From: Robiginitomaculum sp.
GTDB taxonomy: Bacteria; Pseudomonadota; Alphaproteobacteria; Caulobacterales; Maricaulaceae
Direction of reading: 5' to 3'
DNA length: 64,000 bases
NCBI GenBank assembly: GCA_002733605.1
Contig: NVWK01000001.1
Location: 299,837 to 363,836, forward strand
Shown here: in pieces, positions 35,971 through 45,561 of the stretch
How positions within the stretch are numbered: the first letter of the stretch is position 1
Layout: each line of letters begins with the position of its first letter
Program-made: the position numbers and the translations under genes
Notes under the pieces: generated by a model
What the model saw: the letters and a program-made list of their open reading frames with translations, nothing else
Databases searched by the model: none
Told to the model about the DNA's origin: nothing

Positions 35971-38109
35971 ATGTCCAATTCTTCCGAAATGAACGAAGCG
36001 TCCGCAGCCTTTACGGCGGTGCAGTCTGCGTGGGTTCCCCATAGGCCCAATCGCCCCGAAAAGATGGACGGTGGCAAGACGTTTCGGCTAGTGTCCGAGT
36101 TCGACCCCAAGGGGGATCAACCGGCTGCGATCAAGGAATTATGCGAAGGGTTGGACGACGGCGAACGCGATCAGGTTTTGCTGGGCGTCACCGGTTCGGG
36201 CAAGACATTTACCATGGCGAAGATCATCGAGCAAACCCAGCGCCCTGCCCTGATCCTCGCCCCCAACAAAACCCTCGCGGCCCAGTTGTACGGGGAGTTC
36301 AAAGCCTTCTTCCCCGATAATGCGGTTGAGTATTTCGTCTCTTATTATGATTATTATCAACCCGAAGCCTATGTGGCCCGCACCGATACATTCATCGAGA
36401 AAGACAGCAGCGTAAATGAACAAATTGACCGGATGCGCCATGCCGCCACTCGCGCTATTCTGGAACGTGACGATGTGATTATTGTCGCCTCGGTCTCGTG
36501 TATTTACGGCATTGGCTCGGTGGAAACCTATACGGAAATGACCACAGATGTGCGCACAGGCGATGCCCTTGACCCGCGTAAATTGATGGAAAACCTGGTC
36601 ACCATGCAATACACGCGCAATGATATTGCCTTTAGTCGCGGCACATTTCGCGTGCGCGGAGATACGATTGAAGTCTTCCCGGCCCATCTGGACGATCAGG
36701 CTTGGCGGATAGATTTTTTCGGGGACGAGATTGATACGATTACCGCCTTTGATCCACTGACCGGCAAGACCCAAACCAAATTGGAAAACGTGCGTATCTA
36801 CGCCAACTCCCATTATGTCACCCCGCGCCCAACCCTGCAAACGGCGGCCAAACAAATCAAACAAGATTTAATCAAACAACTGGCCGTGTTCGAATCCGAA
36901 GGTAAATTACTGGAAGCCCAACGCCTGTCCCAACGCACCGAGTTTGATCTGGAGATGATTGCGGCGGCGGGACATTGCTCCGGCATTGAAAACTATTCAC
37001 GCTATCTGACAGGCCGAAGTCCGGGCGAACCGCCGCCGACATTATTTGAGTACCTGCCCGATAACTGCTTGCTGTTTTGTGACGAGAGCCATGTCAGTGT
37101 CCCGCAAATCGGTGGCATGTCACGCGGGGATATGGGCCGGAAAACCACCTTGGCCGAACACGGGTTTCGTCTGCCCTCCTGTATCGATAACCGGCCTTTG
37201 AAATTCGAGGAATGGGACGCAATGCGGCCCCAGACCGTCTGCGTGTCCGCCACGCCGGGCAATTGGGAAATGGCCCAGACCCAAGGCGTATTTACCGAGC
37301 AAATTATCCGCCCGACAGGCCTGATCGATCCACCCGTCGAAGTGCGTCCCGTCGCCAAAGACGGCGCCAGTCAGGTCGATGATGTGATCTCCGAAGTCCG
37401 CAAGACAACAGAGCGTGGCTACCGGTCCCTCGTCACCACATTGACAAAAAAAATGGCCGAGGATTTAACCGAATATATGCATGAGCAAGGCATTCGCGTT
37501 CGCTATATGCATTCGGATATTGATACGCTGGAACGCATCGATATTATCCGGGATTTACGGCTTGGCGTATTTGATGTGTTGATCGGCATCAACTTGTTGC
37601 GTGAAGGCTTGGACATTCCCGAATGCGCCTTTGTTGGCATTCTCGACGCGGATAAAGAAGGCTTTCTACGATCCGAAACCTCGATGATCCAAACCATTGG
37701 TCGGGCTGCGCGAAATGTCGATGCCTATGTGGTGCTGTACGGGGATAAAATCACCGGTTCGATGCAACGTGCCATGGACGAGACCACCCGTCGGCGGGCT
37801 GTCCAGTCTGCACATAATGAAAAACACGGCATCACCCCCACAACAATTACCCGTGGCGTGATCGATATTGTCGGCGACAGTCAGGAAGCGGGCCGTATCA
37901 AGGCCGAAGCCGAGCGCTATACGCCAACGGGCCTGATCAAGAAAAAGTTTCTGGACGAAGTCGCTGAAGACGGCGCAGAATTCATCGGGCAAAACTTACA
38001 GGCCGTTCTTGCCAATCTGGAAAAACAGATGTTTGTCGCTGCTGAAAATCTGGAATTTGAAGAAGCCGCAAGGCTACGTGATGAAATGCAAAAACTGCAA
38101 TCCAAATAA
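35971..38109 (+). CDS. uvrB: Excinuclease ABC subunit B
   Basis: DNA-damage-loading helicase-like subunit of nucleotide excision repair. 712 residues from ATG 35971; the frame is open to 35923, but that region holds the LexA-like box. Motifs: Walker [14 protein letters not shown], the damage-binding beta-hairpin region [43 protein letters not shown], and a C-terminal UvrC-binding UVR motif ([18 protein letters not shown]). No strong Shine-Dalgarno site precedes the chosen ATG. Slightly extended N-terminus compared with E. coli UvrB. Confidence 0.96.
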   Translation: MSNSSEMNEASAAFTAVQSAWVPHRPNRPEKMDGGKTFRLVSEFDPKGDQPAAIKELCEGLDDGERDQVLLGVTGSGKTFTMAKIIEQTQRPALILAPNKTLAAQLYGEFKAFFPDNAVEYFVSYYDYYQPEAYVARTDTFIEKDSSVNEQIDRMRHAATRAILERDDVIIVASVSCIYGIGSVETYTEMTTDVRTGDALDPRKLMENLVTMQYTRNDIAFSRGTFRVRGDTIEVFPAHLDDQAWRIDFFGDEIDTITAFDPLTGKTQTKLENVRIYANSHYVTPRPTLQTAAKQIKQDLIKQLAVFESEGKLLEAQRLSQRTEFDLEMIAAAGHCSGIENYSRYLTGRSPGEPPPTLFEYLPDNCLLFCDESHVSVPQIGGMSRGDMGRKTTLAEHGFRLPSCIDNRPLKFEEWDAMRPQTVCVSATPGNWEMAQTQGVFTEQIIRPTGLIDPPVEVRPVAKDGASQVDDVISEVRKTTERGYRSLVTTLTKKMAEDLTEYMHEQGIRVRYMHSDIDTLERIDIIRDLRLGVFDVLIGINLLREGLDIPECAFVGILDADKEGFLRSETSMIQTIGRAARNVDAYVVLYGDKITGSMQRAMDETTRRRAVQSAHNEKHGITPTTITRGVIDIVGDSQEAGRIKAEAERYTPTGLIKKKFLDEVAEDGAEFIGQNLQAVLANLEKQMFVAAENLEFEEAARLRDEMQKLQSK

Positions 38110-38223
38110 TACGGGCCCAAATGACGTGAACAATGACTTATACGTCTAAATATTCTAATTTAAATTGTATTTACGGGGTATTTTTACTTTATACAACTAT
38201 TAGTAGATTATTAACACTTATGC

Positions 38224-38391
38224 GTGTATAAAATTTATGACAGCCCGAGTTTCCCAATAACGACGACGCTGTCTGCGGCAGCATACCATGCCCTTGCTGC
38301 CGAAAACCTAGACTGGTCGTTGATCTTGACACATCCCAAAAAGATGGATGACCAGTCACCAACTCCCGCACTTGTCCTTACTTCAGGCTGA
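38224..38391 (+). CDS. Possible 55-residue small protein or gene remnant
   Basis: A GTG-started frame in the gap after uvrB encodes VYKIYDSPSFPITTTLSAAA, then a helical-looking segment ending in HPKKMDDQSPTPALVLTSG. The composition looks protein-like, but there is no ribosome site and no family is recognised. Its end overlaps the convergent DoxX-like gene by 14 bases and it contains a long hairpin. It may be the 3' remnant of a lost gene. Confidence 0.22.
   Translation: MYKIYDSPSFPITTTLSAAAYHALAAENLDWSLILTHPKKMDDQSPTPALVLTSG
38311..38357. repeat. Hairpin with arms GACTGGTC / GACCAGTC
   Basis: Perfect 8-base outer arms, with inner ATCTT/AAGAT arms that extend the fold across a 47-base structure just downstream of the DoxX-like gene. 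No T run on either strand, so not a clear terminator; possibly a structured 3' end or mobile-element scar. Confidence 0.35.
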
Positions 38392-38812
38392 ACATCGTGT
38401 CAGAACTGCGCAGTAGGTAGAGTGCAATCATCGCCCCCAAAGTCGGAAGAGCCGCCAGAAACAAATGATTATGAGTTTCCAGAAACGGCATTAACTGCCG
38501 CCATGTGAAAATGGTACCAAGACCATGCAAACCCATGACAAGCCCATAACTGAACCGTTTTTTATACCCGCTCACAAAAGCCAGCCAAAGCAACGCCCAT
38601 AAGCCGCCGACCCCATAGGATGCATATACAGACAGATTCTCTATATGATAGAAATGCGCAAATATTTTCGCAGTCGTTTCCGGGTTGGTGAATTTCTCGA
38701 TCACCCACGGCAATAAAAACAAAGCGATACTGATCCGCATGATCAGGAGCGTCAAAGGAAGTTTTGCCGGATATGTGGCCGGATATGTAGTATGAGATGA
38801 AGATGTGGACAT
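38378..38812 (-). CDS. DoxX-like small inner-membrane protein
   Basis: 144 residues with four hydrophobic helices (about 20-38, 63-82, 88-105 and 115-135). The layout and the segments LLIMRISIALFLLPWVIEKF and GVGGLWALLWLAFVSG resemble DoxX/DoxD-type four-helix membrane proteins. Family fit is moderate; function unknown. Transcribed leftward after gltX with an 80-base gap. Confidence 0.65.
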   Translation of the reverse strand: MSTSSSHTTYPATYPAKLPLTLLIMRISIALFLLPWVIEKFTNPETTAKIFAHFYHIENLSVYASYGVGGLWALLWLAFVSGYKKRFSYGLVMGLHGLGTIFTWRQLMPFLETHNHLFLAALPTLGAMIALYLLRSSDTMFSLK

Positions 38813-38891
38813 AGAACGCTCCTAGAATATTTAGAGCCTAGCCTTAGCGCTCACATTCCGTTTTGCCAATTCAACATCTTGTGAACAGATA

Positions 38892-40238
38892 TTAACCGGC
38901 CTCGCCTTTAAGTCTCGCCTTGGCATGATCCGCACCAAGTAATGGCAACAATTTATCCATCTCCGGGCCACGTCCTCGCCCTGTCAACGCCATACGTAAC
39001 GGCAGAAACAAAGACTTGCCCTTGCGCCCAGTTGCCTCCTTCAAAGCCCCTGTCCATGTAGACCATGTATCGGCGTTTAATGTCGCGGGCAATAAATCGG
39101 CCGCACGGGCGCAAAACTCTTTATCCTCATCCGCGATCTGCCCTGACATAGACGTGTGCAAAACGGCTGACCAGCCAACCACATCCTCAAACTTGCCAAG
39201 ATTGGCCCGCACCAAATGCCAGAAATCTTCGCTAGCCGGAATATCAAGAGCCTTAAGGCGCGCTTCCACCACCTCAAACGACATGTCATGCAGGAGGCGG
39301 CTATTGAGCAGATCAAGCTCGGCCTCGTCAAAACGTGCGGGTGCCCGCCCGATTTTAGAAAATGCAAATTCATCTTTCAATTGCTCAAGGCTCTGACGCG
39401 CTTCAATCGGATCGGAAGTCCCGATTTTACCAAGCAGGCTACAAATCGCCAAAGGTTCAATCCCCTGTTCTCGCAATTGATCCATAGATAAAGACCCGAG
39501 ACGTTTGGACAGACCTTTGCCATCTTTCCCAACGAGCAACGGCGTATGGGCAAAGCCCGGAACCGGGCCACCCAGAGCTTCAAAAATTTCGATCTGGGCA
39601 CCGGAATTGGTCACATGGTCTTCACCGCGAATAATATGGGTAATCTTGGCATCAATATCGTCAACAACACTCGGGAGCGTGTATAGATATGACCCATCCG
39701 CACGGATCAAAACCGGGTCGGAAATCGATCCCGTTTCAATGCTCTGGCGTCCACGGACCACATCATCCCAAACCACCGCCTTGCCCGAAAGCTTGAACCG
39801 CCAATGGGGTGTACGCCCCTCAGCCTCATAGGCCGCAATCTGCGCCTCGCTCAAATTCAAACCGTCACGATTATAAATAGGTGGCTTACCTTGGGACCGC
39901 AAAATCTTACGTTGGCGATCCAACTCCTCGGACGTCTCGTAGCACGGATATATCCGGCCCTGTTCCCGTAGCTTATCTGCCGCTGCGTCATAACGGTCAA
40001 ACCGGTCAGACTGATTAAAGCTTTCATCCCAATTCAGGCCCAACCATTTCAAATCTTCCTTCAACCCGTCTTCATAAGCCTTGGTTGAACGCCCTACATC
40101 CGTATCATCAATACGCAAAATAAATGTGCCGCCTTCTCCGCGCACAAACAACCAGTTGATAAGAGCCGTGCGCACATTCCCTACATGAAGTTTTCCGGTC
40201 GGTGAAGGTGCAAATCTGACAATAGGTTTCATGGTCAT
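38892..40238 (-). CDS. gltX: Glutamyl-tRNA synthetase
   Basis: Class I aminoacyl-tRNA synthetase charging tRNA-Glu (and often tRNA-Gln in alphaproteobacteria that use GatCAB). 448 residues. HIGH-like motif in RFAPSPTGKLHVGNVRTALI, LRIDDTDVGRS, the insert beginning YPCYETSEELDRQRK, and the KMSKS-like GLSKRLGSLS. The ATG overlaps the nadE stop by four bases (ATGA). Many alphaproteobacteria carry two GluRS genes with split tRNA specificity; this may be one of two. Confidence 0.95.
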   Translation of the reverse strand: MTMKPIVRFAPSPTGKLHVGNVRTALINWLFVRGEGGTFILRIDDTDVGRSTKAYEDGLKEDLKWLGLNWDESFNQSDRFDRYDAAADKLREQGRIYPCYETSEELDRQRKILRSQGKPPIYNRDGLNLSEAQIAAYEAEGRTPHWRFKLSGKAVVWDDVVRGRQSIETGSISDPVLIRADGSYLYTLPSVVDDIDAKITHIIRGEDHVTNSGAQIEIFEALGGPVPGFAHTPLLVGKDGKGLSKRLGSLSMDQLREQGIEPLAICSLLGKIGTSDPIEARQSLEQLKDEFAFSKIGRAPARFDEAELDLLNSRLLHDMSFEVVEARLKALDIPASEDFWHLVRANLGKFEDVVGWSAVLHTSMSGQIADEDKEFCARAADLLPATLNADTWSTWTGALKEATGRKGKSLFLPLRMALTGRGRGPEMDKLLPLLGADHAKARLKGEAG

Positions 40239-41926
40239 TCTTCTTCTGTTTGGGACACTTGGTCCCGGTATCGGTTGGTCAATGGATAACGGCGGTCACG
40301 GCCAAAAGCCTGATTGCCAAGTTTCACGCCGGGCGGGGCCTGATTACGCTTATATTCATTGATATATAAAAGGTGCTGAATACGCTGCACAGTTTCGGGG
40401 GTATGCCCGCGTTTGACCAAATCGTCCACAGAAATTTCCGCGTCCACAAGCCCGCGCAAAATATCATCCAGAATTTCATATGGCGGCAGGCTGTCCTGAT
40501 CCGTCTGATCTTCGCGAAGTTCCGCCGACGGCGGCTTGGTGATGATCCGTTCCGGGATAGGGTGATCCGCCCCCTTCACCCAGTCCGGCTTATTGGCATT
40601 ACGCCATTTCATCAACGCAAAAACTTCGGTTTTATACAGGTCTTTCAACGGGTTATATCCACCGCACATATCCCCGTACAAGGTTGCATAACCCACGGCC
40701 ATTTCCGACTTGTTTCCGGTCGTGATCAGCATATGCCCGAATTTATTGGACAGAGCCATCAAGGTTACGGCGCGAATGCGCGATTGTAAATTTTCCTCTG
40801 TCGTATCCGCTTGCAAGCCTTCAAATTTTGGCGCCAACATGCCACTAAAAGCCCCGACAGCATCTGCAATGGGAATAATATCATATGTACACCCCAAAGC
40901 CCCCGCGCACGCTTTCGCGTCCTCAAGGCTGTCATCGGATGTATATTTGGATGGCAACATAACGCACCAGACATTTTCCGGCCCCAACGCATCCACAGAC
41001 ACACAGGCCGCCATAGCGCTGTCGATACCACCGGACATGCCCAGCACGACCTGCTTAAATCCATTCTTGTGAATATAGTCGCCAAGCCCCGTTGCCATAG
41101 CCCGCCAATCCGCTTCGGGCCCTTTAAGTTGCTCTACCATTGTCGCCGAATGGCAAACCCAATGTCCGTCTTTCTTTACCCACTCGGCAACGTCAAATGC
41201 TTCTTCAAACGTCGGCAACGTCTGCACATATTCACCCTCAGCATCGAGGGAGAACGACGAGCCATCAAATGCAAGCTCGTCCTGCCCGCCAACTTGATTG
41301 ACATAAATAATCGGCAAACCTGTATTTTTAATCCGTTGACGCGCAACGGTTTCGCGTTGCCAATGGGCATTACGCCGCCACGGAGACCCGTTCGGTGTGA
41401 TAAGAAGTTCTGCGCCTTTTTGGGCCAAATATTCGCACACCCCGTCATGCCAAATATCTTCGCAAATCGGCAACCCGATTTTTACACCTTTAAAAACAAT
41501 TGGTTCCGGCAATGGACCCGCATTAAACACCCGTTTTTCGTCAAACACACCATAATTAGGCAAATCATGTTTGAATCGGATATCGGTAATCTTGCCCGCC
41601 TGCATGAACAGAACGGCACTATAGAGATGCCCCTCAACTCCGTCCGTCCCGTCCCCGTACCAAGGGGTAGAAAACACTATGGCCGGGCCATTTTGAGTGC
41701 ACTTGGCGAATGCTTTCACCTGCGCCATACACGCGCGTATGGCCGATGGCTTCAACAGTAAGTCCTCGGGCGGATAGCCAATAATATAGGTTTCCGGCAA
41801 CACAAAAATATCCGCGCCCACTGACAAAGCCCGCGCATAAAAATCCCGTGCCTTGGCCAGGTTTGCCACCAAATCCCCAACGATAGGGTTAAGCTGCGCC
41901 GAAGCGATTTTCAGGGTCGTTGTCAT
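40235..41926 (-). CDS. nadE: Glutamine-hydrolysing NAD+ synthetase
   Basis: Last step of NAD synthesis: amidates deamido-NAD using glutamine and ATP. 563 residues. The N-terminal nitrilase-fold glutaminase has the Glu-Lys-Cys triad in LPETYIIGYPPEDLL, FKHDLPNYGVFDEKRVF and GLPICEDIWHDG. The C-terminal synthetase has the pyrophosphatase loop GMSGGIDSAMAACVS and the segment TTGNKSEMAVGYATLYGDM. AGGAGGG-type site upstream of the ATG at 41926. It forms a two-gene operon with gltX. Confidence 0.96.
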   Translation of the reverse strand: MTTTLKIASAQLNPIVGDLVANLAKARDFYARALSVGADIFVLPETYIIGYPPEDLLLKPSAIRACMAQVKAFAKCTQNGPAIVFSTPWYGDGTDGVEGHLYSAVLFMQAGKITDIRFKHDLPNYGVFDEKRVFNAGPLPEPIVFKGVKIGLPICEDIWHDGVCEYLAQKGAELLITPNGSPWRRNAHWQRETVARQRIKNTGLPIIYVNQVGGQDELAFDGSSFSLDAEGEYVQTLPTFEEAFDVAEWVKKDGHWVCHSATMVEQLKGPEADWRAMATGLGDYIHKNGFKQVVLGMSGGIDSAMAACVSVDALGPENVWCVMLPSKYTSDDSLEDAKACAGALGCTYDIIPIADAVGAFSGMLAPKFEGLQADTTEENLQSRIRAVTLMALSNKFGHMLITTGNKSEMAVGYATLYGDMCGGYNPLKDLYKTEVFALMKWRNANKPDWVKGADHPIPERIITKPPSAELREDQTDQDSLPPYEILDDILRGLVDAEISVDDLVKRGHTPETVQRIQHLLYINEYKRNQAPPGVKLGNQAFGRDRRYPLTNRYRDQVSQTEEE

Positions 41927-42078
41927 AAGGAGGGTTTAAAGCGGGAAACCCGCGCCTGCAACCTACCTTTCTGTTAAAACCTGAAAATTACACACTAAAA
42001 AATGCAGAACAGAGAATTACAGGGCTTGTAATCCACGTGTATCACGGCAATATGATTCCCCTATATGGAGAGCTTCGC

Positions 42079-44703
42079 ATGAAAACAGAGATGCCAGTCA
42101 TCACGCGTTTGAAAGATTATACAACACCAGATTTCAAAATCGAAACAATTGCACTGGATTTCAATCTGGAGCCCAAAGAAACACGTGTGCGCTCAACCAT
42201 GAAAATGCATCGCACCAATGAGACCTCATCCCCTCTGCATCTCAACGGGGAAGACATCAAGCTTATCTCCCTGAAAGTTGACGGCAAAACCGTGCCAAAA
42301 TCCCAGATGCTACAGTCAAAAATCGGTTTGGAGATCAAAAACCTACCGGAGCAATTCATCCTGGAAATTGAAACAAGTTGCAACCCTGCCACCAACACCA
42401 GCCTGATGGGGCTTTATGTGTCCGGCGGCCGGTTTTGCACCCAATGCGAAGCCGAAGGCTTTCGCAAAATCACCTATTTTCCTGACCGCCCCGATATGTT
42501 GGCCACATATAATGTCCGCATAGAAGCCAATAAGGCGCTCTATCCGACACTGTTAGCCAACGGAAATTGCGTAGAGGAAGGCGATCTTTCAGAAGGCCGC
42601 CACTACGCCAAATGGGAAGACCCGTTTCCAAAGCCCTGTTATCTATTTGCCCTTGTCGCCGGTAAATTCGACACGGTCAGCGATCATTTTATCACCATGA
42701 GCGGGCGGGATATCCCGCTGGATATTTATGTAGATCCGGGCGATGCCCCGCGCGCACTTTATGCAATGGACGCTCTAAAACGCTCCATGAAATGGGACGA
42801 AGAAGCCTTTGGCCGTGAATATGATCTGGACAGGTTTATGATCGTTGCGGTGCGCGATTTCAATTTTGGCGCCATGGAAAACAAAGGGCTAAACATTTTC
42901 AACTCGTCTTTGTTATTGGCCGACGAAGCCAGCGCCACAGATATGAATTTCGAGTTGATCGAAAGCGTCATTGCCCACGAATATTTCCACAACTGGACAG
43001 GCAACCGCATTACCTGCCGCGACTGGTTTCAGCTGTGTTTGAAAGAAGGCTTCACCGTATTCCGTGATCAGGAATTTTCTGCCGATCAAAGAGGCGCTGC
43101 CCTGCAACGCATCAAAGACGTCAAAGCCCTGCGCGCCCGTCAATTTCCCGAAGATGCCGGCCCTCTGTCCCATCCTGTGCGCCCCGCCAGTTACATGAAG
43201 ATCGACAATTTCTACACGGCCACAATTTACGAAAAAGGGGCGGAGCTTATCCGCATGCTCAAAACATTGCTCGGCGCAGCAACCTTCCGCGACGGATGTG
43301 ATCACTATTTCAAGACACTTGACGGAACCGCCGCGACAATCGAACAGTTTATCGAATGCTTCGAACATGCCAGCGGCCATGATTTGTCCCAATTCATGCT
43401 CTGGTATGAGCAAGCCGGCACACCAAGCGTAAACATCACAACCGCCTATGATCCAAAGGCAAAAACCTTTGACATCAGCTTCAAACAAAAAACGGCCCCC
43501 ACCCCGGGACAACCCGGCAAAAAACCATTATTAATGCCTATAAAAATGGGGCTTCTGGAACGCAACGGGCAAACGTTCGGGGAGCAGATTATCGCCTTTA
43601 ACGACACAGCACATACCGTGCGTTATGAAAACATCGTCCGCGAACCCGTACTTTCGGTCTTTCGGGGATTTTCAGCCCCCGTCACGGTTGACTATGACCA
43701 AAGCCCGAGCGATGCTCTGATCCAGATGCGCGCCGACCCGGATTTGTTTAATCGTTGGGAAGCCTCCCAAGCTCTGGCCCGCGACATCCTCACCGCTCTC
43801 ACCCGCAATATAGAAACCGGAACACAGCCGACAAATCACCAAACCATGCAATTATATACCAATGCGCTTATCTCCATAGTTGAAGACAAGGATATGGATA
43901 TGGGGTTTAAAGCCCTCGCCCTCGCTCCGCCTGCAAACGGGGTCATCTTGCAGGCTCTATCGGCACAATCACGTAAAGGCGCTGACCCCCTCGCCGTGCA
44001 CCAAGCCATCAAACTCCTGCGCAGAGCGATCAGCGAAACCGGCGCAGATGCATTCGAAAATCTCTATGCTGAATTATCAACCCCCGCCCCATTTACCCCT
44101 GACGCGCTCGGAGCCGGACGACGGGCTTTACGCAATACCTGTTTGCTGTTTTTAACCGAAACACCCAATCCGAAAGTCCGTACACTTGCCCAAAACCAGT
44201 TTCTCTCTGCCACAAATATGACCGAGGAATTGGCAGCGCTGTTGGCACTAGTACGCCTTGGCGGCGCGGACAGTGATGATGCCTTGCAGCATTTCTACAC
44301 AAAATGGGAAAACACACCGCTTGTCATCGACAAATGGTTCGCGGCCTGCGCAATGATGCAGGGCGACACGGCATTGCGTAAAATAGAAGCCCTGACACAC
44401 CATTCCGCCTATAGAGGGGGGAATCCCAACCGGGTCCGCGCCCTCATTGGCGGTTTTGCGACCAGCAATCCCGAGCGTTTCCACCATATTGACGGGTCGG
44501 GCTACCGCTTCTTCACTGACAACGTACTGGCGATGGATAGGCGTAATCCGCAAGTCGCAGCCCGCCTCCTTGGCATATTCGGCATATGGAACAAACTCGA
44601 TCCGGTTCGACAATCCTTGATAAAGATCGAACTGGCCCGCGTCCTCGCCAGCAAGCCGTCCGCCAATGTATTGGAAATTGCAACGAAATCTTTAGGAGAT
44701 TAA
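42079..44703 (+). CDS. pepN: Aminopeptidase N (M1 family)
   Basis: Zinc aminopeptidase of 874 residues. The exopeptidase motif GAMENKGL and the zinc site HEYFHNWTGNR with the third ligand in LKEGFTVFRDQE are intact; the early FCTQCEAEGFRKITYFPDRP is typical of the bacterial PepN subclass, as is the long C-terminal helical domain. Start ATG 42079 with GGAGAG seven bases upstream; the open frame before it is non-coding in style. Followed 14 bases later by an EAL gene. Confidence 0.95.
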   Translation: MKTEMPVITRLKDYTTPDFKIETIALDFNLEPKETRVRSTMKMHRTNETSSPLHLNGEDIKLISLKVDGKTVPKSQMLQSKIGLEIKNLPEQFILEIETSCNPATNTSLMGLYVSGGRFCTQCEAEGFRKITYFPDRPDMLATYNVRIEANKALYPTLLANGNCVEEGDLSEGRHYAKWEDPFPKPCYLFALVAGKFDTVSDHFITMSGRDIPLDIYVDPGDAPRALYAMDALKRSMKWDEEAFGREYDLDRFMIVAVRDFNFGAMENKGLNIFNSSLLLADEASATDMNFELIESVIAHEYFHNWTGNRITCRDWFQLCLKEGFTVFRDQEFSADQRGAALQRIKDVKALRARQFPEDAGPLSHPVRPASYMKIDNFYTATIYEKGAELIRMLKTLLGAATFRDGCDHYFKTLDGTAATIEQFIECFEHASGHDLSQFMLWYEQAGTPSVNITTAYDPKAKTFDISFKQKTAPTPGQPGKKPLLMPIKMGLLERNGQTFGEQIIAFNDTAHTVRYENIVREPVLSVFRGFSAPVTVDYDQSPSDALIQMRADPDLFNRWEASQALARDILTALTRNIETGTQPTNHQTMQLYTNALISIVEDKDMDMGFKALALAPPANGVILQALSAQSRKGADPLAVHQAIKLLRRAISETGADAFENLYAELSTPAPFTPDALGAGRRALRNTCLLFLTETPNPKVRTLAQNQFLSATNMTEELAALLALVRLGGADSDDALQHFYTKWENTPLVIDKWFAACAMMQGDTALRKIEALTHHSAYRGGNPNRVRALIGGFATSNPERFHHIDGSGYRFFTDNVLAMDRRNPQVAARLLGIFGIWNKLDPVRQSLIKIELARVLASKPSANVLEIATKSLGD

Positions 44704-44717
44704 GATATAGACCCTGC

Positions 44718-45479
44718 ATGTCTGATCTTAAAGTTATTGCCAGTGCAAAAGCAGCCGCCGACCCGAAGACCGAAAAAGGCTTTCGCGCACATATCTCGCA
44801 AAAGCGCTACACCGTAATGCGCCAACCGGTTGTGTGTAGCCACTCCAACAAAATACTCCATCATGAGTGGCTTGTCCGCTTCGATAGCGACACCGGTCTT
44901 GAGCGCATTTTACGTCCGGCAGAAATGAGCGGTGCCATTTCCGATCTTGATATTTCCATGCTGAAACAAGCCGTAAGCGCTTTAAATAAAACACCTGACA
45001 GAACCGCAATTGCTGTGAATTTATCCGGTGCAAGCTTCACAGACCCTGCATTCGAATGTAATTTATTTGCCGCCCTCTCCCAATTACGGGCCGCCCCTTC
45101 AAAACTCCTATTCGAGCTGACGGAAACATGGGAATTGGAGGATTTACCTCCGGTCGTACGCCTCCTTAACATACTGCGCGAACGTGGGCATTCTCTGTGT
45201 CTGGATGATGTCGGCGCGGGGGCCGCGTCTATACGGTATTTACGCGCCCTGCCCGCAGATTGGCTTAAAATTGATGGTGATTTTGTCTCCGGTGCAGCCA
45301 AAAATGCGCAAGAACGAGCCGTGTTAATGGCCATAATGAGCTTACGGGAAAGCTTGAATGTACGCTTCATTGCCGAAGGCATAGAATCCGAACCTTTACG
45401 CCAGTTTGCGATGGAAATAGGCGTCGATGCTTTACAGGGATATATTTTAGGCTCTCCAGAGCCAGAAAATGACTGCTAA
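44718..45479 (+). CDS. Short EAL-domain protein (c-di-GMP phosphodiesterase-like, altered motifs)
   Basis: 253 residues, a single EAL domain with no GGDEF or sensor. The signature EAL position reads EWL (HHEWLVRF), the double-Asp loop reads LDDVGAGAAS instead of DDFGTG, and KIDG and AEGIES are present, as are NLSG and ELTET. The main metal and catalytic residues (Glu, Asn, Glu, Asp-Asp, Lys, Glu) therefore seem kept, but loop 6 is changed, so activity is uncertain and a c-di-GMP receptor or protein-binding role is possible. It sits between pepN and a PleC-like kinase. Confidence 0.86.
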   Translation: MSDLKVIASAKAAADPKTEKGFRAHISQKRYTVMRQPVVCSHSNKILHHEWLVRFDSDTGLERILRPAEMSGAISDLDISMLKQAVSALNKTPDRTAIAVNLSGASFTDPAFECNLFAALSQLRAAPSKLLFELTETWELEDLPPVVRLLNILRERGHSLCLDDVGAGAASIRYLRALPADWLKIDGDFVSGAAKNAQERAVLMAIMSLRESLNVRFIAEGIESEPLRQFAMEIGVDALQGYILGSPEPENDC

Positions 45480-45561
45480 TACGGACAACACCCCGTATTT
45501 TTGTCGACTTTGTTAACATTCACAATCTATTCTTAAGCTGATTCGGCTCTTAGGGATTTTT

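Noticed and set aside
40811-41761. Long open frame on the plus strand opposite nadE
   Set aside because: Antisense shadow; nadE has complete catalytic motifs on the other strand and the shadow product resembles no family.
45480-45561. CtrA site upstream of the PleC-like gene
   Set aside because: Two TTAA half-sites occur but are 16 bases apart, not the 7 needed; only the GANTC site was kept as an observation.
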